DNA of 16,467 nucleotides from Rhodocyclaceae bacterium (GTDB taxonomy: Bacteria > Pseudomonadota > Gammaproteobacteria > Burkholderiales > Rhodocyclaceae). The notes beneath the pieces are model-generated. The model was not told where the DNA came from, made no database searches, and saw only the letters and a program-made list of their open reading frames with translations. Shown one piece after another: positions 1 to 8,009 of this stretch (positions are counted from its first letter, which is position 1; every line of letters starts with the position of its first letter). The translations under genes were made by a program, and so were the position numbers. The DNA is taken from positions 1-16,467 of the forward strand of contig JADKHX010000010.1 of the NCBI GenBank assembly GCA_016721505.1, in the 5' to 3' direction.

Positions 1-47
1 GGCAGTACTGATACAGAATCCTCTACGCGCTACATTAAGGTAACTCT

Positions 48-726
48 ATGATAAAGACATTTATCGCCACGACAATTCCCCTGCTCCTTATCAATACTGC
101 TCCAGCTTTGCACGGGGGAGACACTGAAACCTATGACTTTACTTCGGTCACTGATCCGGCGCGCTGGAGCTTAATCAATGTCGATGCCGAATCCAATGTC
201 GATGGCAAAACAGCGATTCATTTGGGGTGCCAAGGCGATTCAGACAATGGGATCGCCGGATTAGCCTCGCCCGTTGGACTGAAATTTACTACAGGTGTCA
301 TCGAAGTCGACCTCAAGAAGGCAAGAGTCTCAGAGACCAACAGTTTTCTGGGTATTGCTTTTAACGTCACCGACGCAAACAAATTTGAGGCAATCTATTT
401 TCGACCGTTCAATTCAACGTCGATCCGACCTTCCGTGAGCGTGGCGTCCAGTACATTTCGGCCCGGGAATTCGTGGGAACTTTTGCGCAAGACCTATCAA
501 ACACGTTTGAAAACCGCGTCTCGAACGTGCCAAACGCTGACGACTGGTTTCACGCGCGCATCGAAATCACCGAGAAGCAGAAGTTCGCGTTTTCGTCAAT
601 GCCGCGCCAGTACCAAGCCTGGTGGTGACGAGATTGGCGGTGGGTGACGCGCCTCGCTCACTCGGACTATTCGTTGATACGTCGGACGGCTATTACGCCA
701 ACTTGCGTGTCACGCCTGACAAGTAA
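48..726 (+). CDS. Secreted LamG/DUF1080-like protein, frame-broken as sequenced
   Basis: The gene starts at the ATG at 48, eight bases after an AAGG ribosome site. It opens with a hydrophobic export signal (MIKTFIATTIPLLLINTAPA). The body resembles the concanavalin-like jelly-roll domain of secreted LamG/DUF1080 (3-keto-disaccharide hydrolase-like) proteins: a 'YFRPFN' strand, then 'RGVQYIS' and a final 'LGLFVDTSDGYYANL' strand. The reading frame changes twice. The first frame is good to about 425, a second frame carries the part from 'DPTFRERG' to about 590, and a third carries the end to the TAA at 724-726. Joined, this gives about 225 residues, a normal length for a single such domain. The conserved strands lie in different frames without obvious missense decay, so sequence errors are more likely than a dead gene. 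No substrate can be named. The export signal and fold class are fairly sure; the enzyme activity is not. Confidence 0.65.
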
Positions 727-767
727 TTAATATCTGCAGCACAATCAAATTATTCAAGGAGACAGCC

Positions 768-1319
768 ATGGCCGACCCACAAACTGCCGTTGCCAATCAA
801 CTACGCAACATCGAGTCAAAAACCGGAAAGAGCTTTGCACAGTTGTGTGCGCTGATTGAAAAAAGCGGTCTGAGTAAAGTTGGCGAGCAACGAAAATGTT
901 GATGGAAACTTTGCAACTCGGCTATGGCGACGCCAACATGGTGTGCATTCGCGCCAAAGAAGCACAAGCGCCCGTGGCGGCGAAGCAGCGATCCTTTGGA
1001 TGCGATCTACAGCGGCGCAAAAGCGCCTTTGCGTGGCCTGCACGATACCTTGATCGCAGCCATCGATAAATTCGGCCCGTACGAAAAGCGCCCAAAAAGC
1101 TTACATAAGCCTGCGTTGCAAAAGCAATTCGCGATGCTGGCCTGGCGACCAAAGAGGAGTATCGAACTAGGCCTGAATTCCAAAACGCTCAAGCCATCGT
1201 CACGCCTCAAAGCCATGCCCGCCGGCGGCATGTCAATTCACAACACGCATTTCCAACGCCAGGAAATCCAACGCCGAGTTGCTAGGTTGGGTACGCGAGC
1301 CTACGATGCCGCACAATGA
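768..1319 (+). CDS. DUF4287 + DUF5655 domain protein, frame-broken as sequenced
   Basis: The start is the ATG at 768, behind a strong AAGGAGA ribosome site at 756-762. The first 40 or so residues (MADPQTAVANQLRNIESKTG...) read as a DUF4287 domain. That frame stops at about 900 and continues in the next frame as 'METLQLGYGDANMVCIRAKE', again typical of DUF4287. From about 975 the text returns to the first frame as 'SDPLDAIYSGAKAPLRGL', the start of a DUF5655 domain. Near the end, another frame holds 'CQFTTRIS' and 'NAELLGWVRE', the usual DUF5655 finish, before the TGA at 1317-1319. At least four indels are needed. Joined length is about 183 residues, as expected for this two-domain family. The function of the family is unknown; it is a small soluble protein with no export signal. 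Confidence 0.75.
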
Positions 1320-1364
1320 GTAGTAGCGACAAAATATTTGAACGAAAAAACTTTAGGGGATGTG

Positions 1365-1835
1365 ATGAGGAAACTAATATTCAGTGCTGCTTTGGCGGCA
1401 TTTGTGTCCATACCGTTCGGTTCAGCTTTTGCACAGACAGCAGCGGATAACGCCAAGCCTGCCTTCGATGCAGAACTTGCCAACACAGTAGGTGCGGACG
1501 ACTACGGCATGCGTCGCTATGTGCTGGTGATCTTAAAAACCAGACGAACAAATGCCGCCGGGCAAGGAACGTGACGAGATGTTCAAGGGTCACTTTGCCA
1601 ACATCAATCGACTAGCCTCAGAAGGAAAGCTGGCGCTGGCGGACCTTTTGACGGAGTTGACGGCTGGCGCGGGCTATTCATTTTGCGGTGTCGGATATTG
1701 AAGAAGCCAAAAGCTCACCGCCAGCGACCCTGTCATAGCAGCGGCGAAATGGTCCGGAATATCACAAATACTATGGCTCGGCGGCGGTGATGTTGGTCAA
1801 TGAGGCGCACGAAAATCACCAAGAAAAGTTTCTGA
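1365..1835 (+). CDS. Exported YciI-like (YCII domain) protein, frame-broken as sequenced
   Basis: I chose the ATG at 1365 because it begins a clear Sec signal peptide (MRKLIFSAALAAFVSIPFGSAFAQ, cleavage after FAQ) and follows AGGGGA at 1355-1360. An upstream in-frame start at 1338 would bury the signal. After the signal comes a YCII-type ferredoxin-like fold: 'YVLVILKT' as the first strand, then in the next frame 'PPGKERDEMFKGHFANINRL' and 'EGKLALA', then 'GPFDGVDGWRGLFI' in a third frame, and 'FAVSDIEEAKKLTASDPV'. The likely end is 'HEKITKKSF' at 1833-1835. About five indels are needed for the roughly 155-residue protein. YCII proteins are small putative enzymes with a conserved His/Asp pair; exported versions are common but have no assigned reaction. 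The family call is solid, the function open. Confidence 0.75.
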
Positions 1836-2125
1836 GCTGCTTCGCAGGCGTGCTCCAAGCTGAGGTATGTGCGCGGCTGAATAGTCAATAAATTTATCTG
1901 CAAAGCATTTTGATCATGTCGTTACATCGCGCTCCAACGGCTGCAGAGAACTCGCAAAGCACTGCTATGCGCCTGTAGAGCGGATAGTCTGCTCGCAACC
2001 GACACACCACACCAGCACCGACTCCCACTGCTACACTTTGCCCACGCGATTTATGCATCAACACAGCGCGGCAACACCACATGCAGAGCATCGCTAGTTC
2101 GCTCAAAAATAATACGGAGTACGCC
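1836..2125. other. Spacer between the YciI-like and DUF3124 genes, nothing recognised
   Basis: About 290 bases. Short open frames exist on both strands, but none shows a recognisable domain, an export signal or a good ribosome site, and no convincing terminator hairpin with a T run was seen. A GGAG ribosome site for the following gene lies at 2116-2119. Confidence 0.5.
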
Positions 2126-2598
2126 ATGAGTAGATTCATTAAGTGGTTCGCCTTGTCGTTGAGTCTTTTGGCCGCAAACAGCTTCGCCGCCGATGAGCCA
2201 GCGCTGTCCTCCGGCCAGACGCTTTATCTGCCCATCTATTCGCACTCCACGGCGAAGTTGGCAAAGACGGAACCCTTCACAGACCTTAGTTTCAACACAT
2301 GTCAGCATTCGTAATACCGACCCGCAGCTAGCAATAAATTGCTCTCGGCGCGCTATTACGACACCAACGGCAAACTAGTTCGTGCCTTTCTCAACGCGCC
2401 AGTAACTTCCGGCATTAGGTACGCACGAAATATTTATCCCACGCAAAGACACCTCAGGTGGTTCCGGTGCCAATTTCTGGTGGTCTGGTCGGCCGCATCG
2501 CCAGTCAATCTACCAATAGTCGAAGCACTACATGCCGACATCCGCGAGCGCGGACGCTGATATTTATTACTACGGGGCAGGCAATTAAGACTCGCTAG
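2126..2598 (+). CDS. Exported DUF3124 domain protein, frame-broken as sequenced
   Basis: The start at 2126 has GGAG six bases upstream and gives a signal peptide (MSRFIKWFALSLSLLAANSFAAD). The mature part opens with 'SSGQTLYLPIYSH', the hallmark of DUF3124. It continues in shifted frames with 'TLVSTHVSIRNTDPQ', 'LLSARYYDTNGKLVR' and 'FLNAPVT', then the conserved 'DTSGGSGANFLVVWSAASPV' and 'PIVEALHAD', ending in '...TTGQAIKTR' with a TAG at 2596-2598. This matches the family from end to end at about 158 residues, with at least five indels. DUF3124 proteins are periplasmic or secreted beta-rich proteins of unknown role. The same strand and region carry other small exported or membrane genes, but the spacing (about 290 bp before and 275 bp after) does not prove an operon. 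Confidence 0.8.
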
Positions 2599-2872
2599 CG
2601 CAAGCGGGATTTGCGCGGTTCTAACTTGGTCTTTGGTGCTGGTCATGGAATGGCCGTTCCTCCGGCCACACGCCGTTGCATTGCTCTCGTGCAATGAATT
2701 GCGCCGTACGCACATACAGGCGCGATTGCTGATATCCAAACGGAAACAGGTCGTGGATTTCGCTGTGCGAGACCGAACAGAAAATCAGTCGACGGCTGAT
2801 TCGGCGTAAACATTGCCCCATGCACCATAAGTCGTTTCACCCAACCGGGCATAAGTCCGAGGAGCAACCGAA
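2599..2872. other. Spacer before the small membrane genes, nothing recognised
   Basis: About 275 bases between the DUF3124 gene and the next start. Open frames of 66-100 codons on the minus strand were read and show no domain, signal or motif. The segment ends with a GAGGAGC-like ribosome site just before the ATG at 2873. Confidence 0.45.
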
Positions 2873-3095
2873 ATGAAATCCATTTTTGTCATAGGTATCG
2901 CGCTGGTAGTTCTGGGCGGTGCTTGGCTACGCGCAGTACAGCTATACCACCACAGATCAGGTTCTCAAGATCGGCCCGATATCGGCCACAGCAGAACAGA
3001 CTCACACGGTTACGCTGCCGCCACTGCTGGGCTGGTTGCTGCTCGGCAGCGGAGTAGCGACGCCTGCTTTCGCTGTATTGAGTAAGAAAAAATGA
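2873..3095 (+). CDS. Small two-helix inner-membrane protein (DUF3185-like), frame-broken
   Basis: The ATG at 2873 follows a GAGGAGC ribosome site. The first helix reads 'MKSIFVIGIALVVLG' in the starting frame. A single indel near 2920 then moves the text to the frame of 'YAQYSYTTTDQVLKIGPI', a polar middle part, and a second helix 'LPPLLGWLLLGSGVATPAFAV', ending 'LSKKK' with a TGA at 3093-3095. This gives about 74 residues with helix, extracytoplasmic segment, helix and a basic tail. The layout, including an 'IGPI' motif and 'LPP' before the second helix, matches a widespread family of tiny proteobacterial membrane proteins. I am not certain it is DUF3185 itself. The DUF3096 gene starts 16 bases downstream, so the two are probably co-transcribed. 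No function is known. Confidence 0.65.
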
Positions 3096-3111
3096 ACGGA
3101 CAGGTCGCCAA

Positions 3112-3255
3112 ATGAATACCCACGTCGCTCTTGCTCCTCTGGTATCGCTGTTCGCCGGGATTCTCATCCTTGTGATGCCACGCTTGCTCAACTACATCGT
3201 CGCCGTCTATCTGATTGCCATCGGCCTGATTGGGATTTTCGGCATCGGCCATTAG
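3112..3255 (+). CDS. DUF3096 small membrane protein
   Basis: An intact 47-codon gene from the ATG at 3112 to the TAG at 3253-3255. The protein (MNTHVALAPLVSLFAGILIL ... ending in IGIFGIGH) is almost wholly hydrophobic. Two helices are separated by 'MPRLLNYIVAVYLIAIGLIG', the characteristic sequence of the roughly 50-residue DUF3096 family. Its start is 16 bases after the preceding small membrane gene. A weak AGG sits at the ribosome-site position. It is the only gene in the first 3.3 kb that reads through without a frameshift, probably because it is so short. Members of this family are found beside other tiny membrane proteins; their function is not known. The family assignment is by sequence look and is fairly sure. 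Confidence 0.75.
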   Translation: MNTHVALAPLVSLFAGILILVMPRLLNYIVAVYLIAIGLIGIFGIGH

Positions 3256-3807
3256 CGCTGGCGAAACGGTATCCGGTCGAGAGTTTCCGGCTGGGTTCAC
3301 GCAGGGCAAGCGATAAGGTTGCGACGACCCTGGTTCGCGGGATTCGGGTGGAATGTAGTATCAGGTTCTAGTTTTTCTGGCAACGAAATCGGTCGCCGCC
3401 GAAATCATTGCGATTATGCTGAAAACCCAAATCGCTCATCGAGCAATTGAGGAGCAAGTGCAGAATTTAGAATGAGCGCTGGTCGAAATTCAGAGTCTGC
3501 TTCAGACTGCAAGCGGACGGTCAGCAACATTTGGCTCAGCGACAGCAACTCGGCCTGAGCGGCCATTCGGCACTCTTTTGGTATAGGACAGCTGCGAGAC
3601 GTTAAGCCGAACGTCATTGGCAATAGTGGCTCGATGGCCCAGCGTTGCAGACCGAGATTTTCAGGTGTTTTAGGTGGAGCATGTTCGCCGAACATTGCAG
3701 GGTTTGATAGTGTGAGAGATCTCTGCCGCCGCCTTCTTGGAATAATCAGTCGCCAATTTGGTAGAGCCGACTTACGCAGCTGGCGCGCTCGCCCGCCTTC
3801 AAGCAAG
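3256..3807. other. 552-bp gene-free spacer with a palindrome and a repeat copy
   Basis: No recognisable gene lies here. The longest minus-strand frame, ending at 3414, overlaps the end of the nuclease-like gene and shows no domain. The spacer holds a 6+6 inverted repeat around 3598-3615 (GACGTT, loop AAGCCG, AACGTC) and one copy (3543-3564) of a 22-bp sequence whose other copy lies beyond the far side of the methylase operon. The spacer separates the plus-strand small genes from the minus-strand restriction-like genes, so their 3' ends face each other. No T-rich terminator hairpin was found. Confidence 0.5.
3543..3564 (-). repeat. 22-bp repeat, left copy flanking the methylase operon
   Basis: Read on the minus strand, this stretch is GGCCGCTCAGGCCGA followed by GTTGCTG. 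It matches the plus-strand stretch at 7849-7870 at 20 of 22 positions; the two differences are both G/A. The copies point toward each other across the operon. They could be relics of a common intergenic repeat, or marks of an insertion. Chance similarity is possible but not very likely in a window this size. Confidence 0.45.
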
Positions 3808-4571
3808 TCAACAGCACGGCATGGATGGGCCACTGTTGGGCTGGCCTGTCGCGGTAGCCACTTTGTCCTTCATGTCAATCAGAGATGCCGCACTCGATGT
3901 CAGCCAGGTTTTTGGTCCGTGTATGTTTAGAGTTATACCTCTCGGGTCTGCTCCTGCAGTTCCGTGGCTTTGCAAGTGGTCATTCGTGGACCATCCGGCC
4001 AATAAAGTTGCGCATTCGTCAATCCAGTTCGTTACCTGTATGCCAGTGTGAGGCCGTTTCTGCCTGAACATAGCCGATCATTACGCCAAGCCTGAATCAG
4101 CGCCGTGAAGCCCTTCTTTAAAGCGTTGAATGCCGCCTGTAGTACCTTTCCGATGAATTACGTACTCTCTTTCATCGCGCTTGCGATCCGTTGGCGTCGG
4201 CAACCTTTTGCATTCGATGGGAAGTAGCGTGTCGAAATCCTCATAAGCCCTGCCGTCAATCCAAATCGTTTCTCCGCGAGGCGCCGGAACAAGATCTACT
4301 TTGCGCCCTTTCTTTTTGTGTCCCCCTCTTCCGGTCTGAACTGCGAAAGTCCCAACTCGTCTGACTTTCTTGCGGCGGAATTGAGGTGAGCACACAATTG
4401 AGAAGTTAGTAGCGTTTCAGATGTCTGCGGCGGTCGTTCAGGCCTGTCTCTCCATATCGGGAGTTCGCCTGCAATAAACTCGATCAGTTCATTCAGCGAA
4501 GTTTCGCGCAGTTGAAGTGCATCGGAGAAAGATCCAGTCTGCACTTTCGAATTGAGCGAATTCGCTATCAT
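3808..4571 (-). CDS. PD-(D/E)XK nuclease-like protein partnered with the methylase, frame-broken
   Basis: The start (ATG complement at 4569-4571) overlaps the methylase stop as ATGA, with CGGAG just before it. The text begins MIANSLNSKVQTGSFSDALQ and stays in frame to about 4310. An indel then leads to 'KVDLVPAPRGETIWIDGRAY' and 'LLPIECKRLPTP'. The Asp of 'VDL' (about residue 92) and the Glu and Lys of 'ECK' (about 119-121) fit a PD-(D/E)XK nuclease core. Next come 'DEREYVIHRKGTTGGIQRFK' and, after another shift near 4082, 'VMIGYVQAETASHW'. Further shifts give 'NWIDECATLLAGW' and, near the end, what looks like 'IECRHLWIDMK'. The stop is at 3808. Joined length is about 255 residues with at least five indels. 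I recognise it as the companion seen beside type IIG-like methylases. Cleavage by this protein is inferred, not shown. Confidence 0.6.
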
Positions 4572-7424
4572 CTCCGATTAGAACCCTGCGCTCTTAAATC
4601 AGCCAAGATTTCGTCGGCATCTCGGAGAGCTATGGACTTAAGCCAGTAGCGATGCCGATCTGGTTTCAATAAAAATAAGAAACGGCCATCGTAAATTCTG
4701 CATATCCGATTCACATAGAGGCTACCCTCTGCTGCTCTTTCAGCAGATCGGCTAGCTTTCCCTTGAGTTCATCGATGCCGGCCCAGTCGACGACACCATC
4801 ACCGAAGACATATGGTTGGCAGACAACCCCGGACCACCGTATTGCCTCCAGATTTTTGAGCGGATTCTGTTTATAGATCGCGTTGATCTGCTTGGTGAAT
4901 ACCGAAGAGAACTCATCGATTGCTTGAGATTCCACCTTATTCATTACAGGTGACTCTTCGCCTAGTCTGACGAGATCGCAGTATTGATTAACGACGTCAT
5001 CGATAACGATTTTCTTCGTTGCGGCTCAAATCCAACGAGCCACCTTCTGAGTATGGCAAACGCATTACATCCACCGCGGAAAGCGTCGTTGCATGCTGAG
5101 TAAAGAGTTTTACGCTTGTGCAAGCAACGAAAGCCTGCATCGCGGCCTTGTTTTCATTTATAAATTTTGCGAGAACTCTGACTTTCTCCGTATCTGATTT
5201 GGGTACAGAAGCCAACAATCTGATTTTTGTAAGTGAGATAGCCGGTCTCAACGAAGTCGTGATTCAGCTTGTATTGTTCAGTGTACTAACACCATGGGAG
5301 CGGTATACCGCTTTGGCGTGTATGGACTTCGAAATAGCTTCGTTTCTACTTTAACGATTCGACTAGTGTCTATTCCGCGTTCAGTGATAGCGTTTGAAGG
5401 AAGTAGCGGTTTGCCTGTTAGATGCTCCGCTTCATAGAGATTTTTCCCACCTGTCGCGCTGTGTGGGTTGAGCTTCGATAAACCCTTCTCCTTGCTCCCA
5501 ATTAAGCCGTTTAGCGTAATCACCCAGTGGTTCATATGTCTTCATCCGATCGATGAAAGTGAGGACTCGGCCTCCTCCAAGGAGATTGGTCCGCCAAATA
5601 CCGTCGTTGTTGACGGCCAGTTTTCTAGGGATCAATGGAGATCATAATAGTCGATGTCTAGGCCCTGCTCTGCATCAACGAGACCAGTTCTGCGAAACGT
5701 TGCGTGCAGTATCTTTCTATCTGCTGGCGGAGTAGTTGCCTCTGCAACGACAACTACCACCTTGGTGTCAGCGTTGTCTTTGAACAGTCCTCGAACAGAA
5801 ATGGAAATCGGAGGATCTCGCGAACGTCCCATTTCGAAATAAAGCTATGCCGGAATTCCTTAGTATTTTGGTTATAGAGAAAGTTGTACTGCTGGAGCAT
5901 GCCAAGTACGCCGCCAGGTGCCAGTATTCTCATTGCCTCCTCTAGGAAAAGGTATGCAACCTGTTTGTCCGGCACTTTCAGGCCGGTTGCAATGTACTTC
6001 TCGTAAAACACGCTTCGAACCGTCTGTACGCAATTTAGACTCGAAGGGCGGGTTTCGACGCAAACTCCCACTGCACCATGGATAAGCGACCGCTCCCTCG
6101 CATCGAAGAAACACGATTTGTGAAGCGTATTGCCTTCCAAGGCAGGAAACAATTTGATGGTCGCACGAATTTCTTCAGGTTCTAATGCATCGCATAAAGC
6201 AAGACAAAGGCTGAATGCTGCCAGCTCGATCGCGCCTGCCTCGAGATCAACGCCATGTACTCGCTGCAATAATTTTCGAAGCTCCTTGACGCTAGGTTTG
6301 CGCCACTGATTACGGCTTCGCCAATGCAACACAAGTCGCTTGTATGCCTCGACGAGGAATACCCCCGACCCACATGAAGGATCGAGGACGATTTCGTCGC
6401 GCCTAATTAGGTCGTCAATTCGTTCCCAGCTGAGGACTTCCTCCACAATGAGCCTAACCAGAAACGGTGGCGTATAGACGGAGCTGCTAGCGTCTTTCAC
6501 GAATAGCTGATAAACGTGGCTGATCAGTTCGACCGGCAGATCCTTGAAGGAATAAAGCTGCCATAGCGTCAATTGACCGCCTAAGTCTTCGTGCCCCTCT
6601 ATCAGTCTGGAGAAGCGCGACAATTGCCTGTTGTTCCGCAGCCGATCCTTATCTGAGTCAGTCAACGTAAAAACATTGCCATTAAACCGCTGCTCTAGAT
6701 CCTCCAGTAGCGTAAGTAATGCCTTTCCGTCTGCCAAGACTTGAAAGAACTTGGTTGCGCCGGGCATGAACTCCGCGAAGTAACCTTCTTTGAATACCTG
6801 GCGCTGCTCGAGGTATGCAATTAGCAATGAAAGGATCAGCAGCTTTCTTCGAAGGTGCTTTGGAAGTATTTCCTCGTCCGTCAGAGTTTTACTCAGTGCC
6901 TTGATTGCATCGAATAGCCTCTTGTGTGCGGAGTTTTTTATATCCAGCAGTTCTTCACAAACGGCTTTGTTGTCCCAGAGCGAGCCGTTACGTATTTGCT
7001 CAGCATCCCACCACGGGTCTGATACCTCGATGGAGGTGGCGATGGCGAGTTCGTGAACCGGATTGCAAACCAGTTTGCCGTCGACGATGAAGTCAGGTTT
7101 GTGCGCGCAACGGAATAGTTGCAGCAGTCCGCGTGTCTTCCGGTATGCGAGAGGCACCCCAACTCCAAAGCTTTTGGTGAATCTGGGCGAACGCCGCGTC
7201 ATCTGCATTGTTCGAGACATAGACAAATGCCTGAGCAGCGGAACCCGCCCATGCGGCTTACTTCGAAGAATACGGCGTCAGCGCCGTATTCTCGGGCTTT
7301 TTCCAAGAAGAATCGCTTCCTCCGGCGGTCGTCCATTAGCGCGATAGTCCTTCACGACGACCAAACCATCAACCTCGCGATTGGAATCGTCAATGTGTTC
7401 CCACCAGGTAAATGGCTTATTCAT
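4568..7424 (-). CDS. N6-adenine DNA methyltransferase, type IIG/Eco57I-like, frame-broken
   Basis: The joined protein is about 950 residues. It starts at the ATG at 7422-7424 (MNKPFTWWEHIDDSN..., with GGGAG upstream). After three early shifts one frame is open from about 7165 to 5800. The SAM-binding motif I is 'VLDPSCGSGVFLVEAYKRL' at about residue 345, preceded by 'YTPPFLVRLIVEEV'. The catalytic motif IV 'NPPFESKL' (NPPF at 6043-6054) lies in another frame, bracketed by two shifts. Then come 'FYEKYIATGLKVPDKQVAYL', 'SVRGLFKDNADTKVVVVVAE', 'LLGGGRVLTFIDR' and a recognition-like part with 'LNHDFVETGYLTYKNQIVGF' and 'LFTQHATTLSAVDVMRLPY'. The end is 'FLLKPDRHRYWLKSIALRDA'. It should methylate adenine at N6 in a specific site. 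No nuclease motif was seen in its N-terminal part; the partner gene may supply cleavage. At least eleven indels are needed. Confidence 0.8.
7267..7292. repeat. 11-bp perfect hairpin inside the start of the methylase gene
   Basis: AGAATACGGCG (7267-7277), loop TCAG, CGCCGTATTCT (7282-7292). The arms are perfectly complementary over 11 bp. On the coding strand it spells about 'REYGADAVF', so it may be a coding coincidence. Its position about 45 codons into the gene would not act as a terminator because no T run follows. Confidence 0.5.
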
Positions 7425-7973
7425 TCAGAGGGCTCCCTGCCCATGGTTCATTTTCATCGCCGTGCGTGATTCTTTCAATTTATGCCCCGAATGAAGAATA
7501 TCGCCAAGGTGGCTCAGGGCATGAGCCCTGCGATTGCCGCTTTATGATTATCCTAGATAGCAGGGTCGCAGGAATGCCCAGAACAGTAGGCAGATAGAAC
7601 CTCACTAACTGCCTTCCACTACGCCGGCTTGCCGCGAATAGGGCATAGCTATGTTGGGGAAAGCTTGGCGTTGAAGGAGTTGGCCTCGAGGCCGCCCCCC
7701 CTTTCTGGATAGGTTCGGGGGATTACCGGCCGATTTGGTGAATCCGGAATTGAGCATATCCAAAAGCAACAACCTGTCAGTAAACGCTGTCTACAACTGA
7801 ACGTTAGCAATGTGTCCAGTGCCGGCCGGACATCCTCTCGACACCAACGACCGCTCAGGCCGAATTGCTGCCATTCATCCCCGAACCACCTATGCCTGCT
7901 TCCGCTGCAACGCAGACGATCTGTTTGTGCGCTTCAAGTTAGGTATTGAATGAAAACCACTCATCGTTCTCTT
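7425..7973. other. About 550-bp spacer between the methylase operon and the Sel1 gene
   Basis: All frames were read and no domain was recognised. The spacer should hold the promoter of the minus-strand methylase operon, but no convincing -35/-10 pair stands out. It contains a small perfect hairpin (CAGGGC-ATGA-GCCCTG, 7515-7530) and the right copy of the 22-bp repeat (7849-7870). No controller (C) protein gene, helicase or toxin-like gene was found upstream of the methylase. Confidence 0.5.
7849..7870 (+). repeat. 22-bp repeat, right copy flanking the methylase operon
   Basis: GACCGCTCAGGCCGA followed by ATTGCTG. This is the partner of the minus-strand copy at 3543-3564, identical at 20 of 22 positions. 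Outside this core the two surroundings agree only weakly, so any larger element has decayed or never existed. Confidence 0.45.
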
Positions 7974-7991
7974 AAAAGCACCAGCTGGTGC
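7974..7991 (-). terminator. Possible terminator of the Sel1/flavin reductase operon
   Basis: On the minus strand, about 20 bases after the Sel1 stop, the self-complementary GCACCAGCTGGTGC (7978-7991) is followed by TTTT. The stem is short (GCACC/GGTGC around AGCT), so termination would be weak. Confidence 0.4.
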
Positions 7992-8009
7992 AAGCTGAAT
8001 GGTGAATGC

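Noticed and set aside
3414..3833. 139-codon minus-strand open frame beyond the nuclease-like gene, as a third operon member.
   Set aside because: No domain, no ribosome site, overlaps the preceding gene end by 26 bases in another frame, and the composition does not look coding.
3758..3930. Plus-strand text 'GPLLGWPVAVATL' looked like the start of an amidase.
   Set aside because: No Ser-Ser-Lys amidase core follows, and the minus strand here carries the conserved end ('RHLWIDMK'-like) of the nuclease-like gene, so the plus reading is a shadow.
7425..7850. A controller (C) protein or helicase gene upstream of the methylase.
   Set aside because: All frames read; no helix-turn-helix or helicase motif found.
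7800..7945. Possible integron attC site (GTTAGGT at 7938-7944 fits GTTRRRY).
   Set aside because: No matching RYYYAAC core at the proper distance and no second core pair or imperfect palindrome; no integrase in the window.
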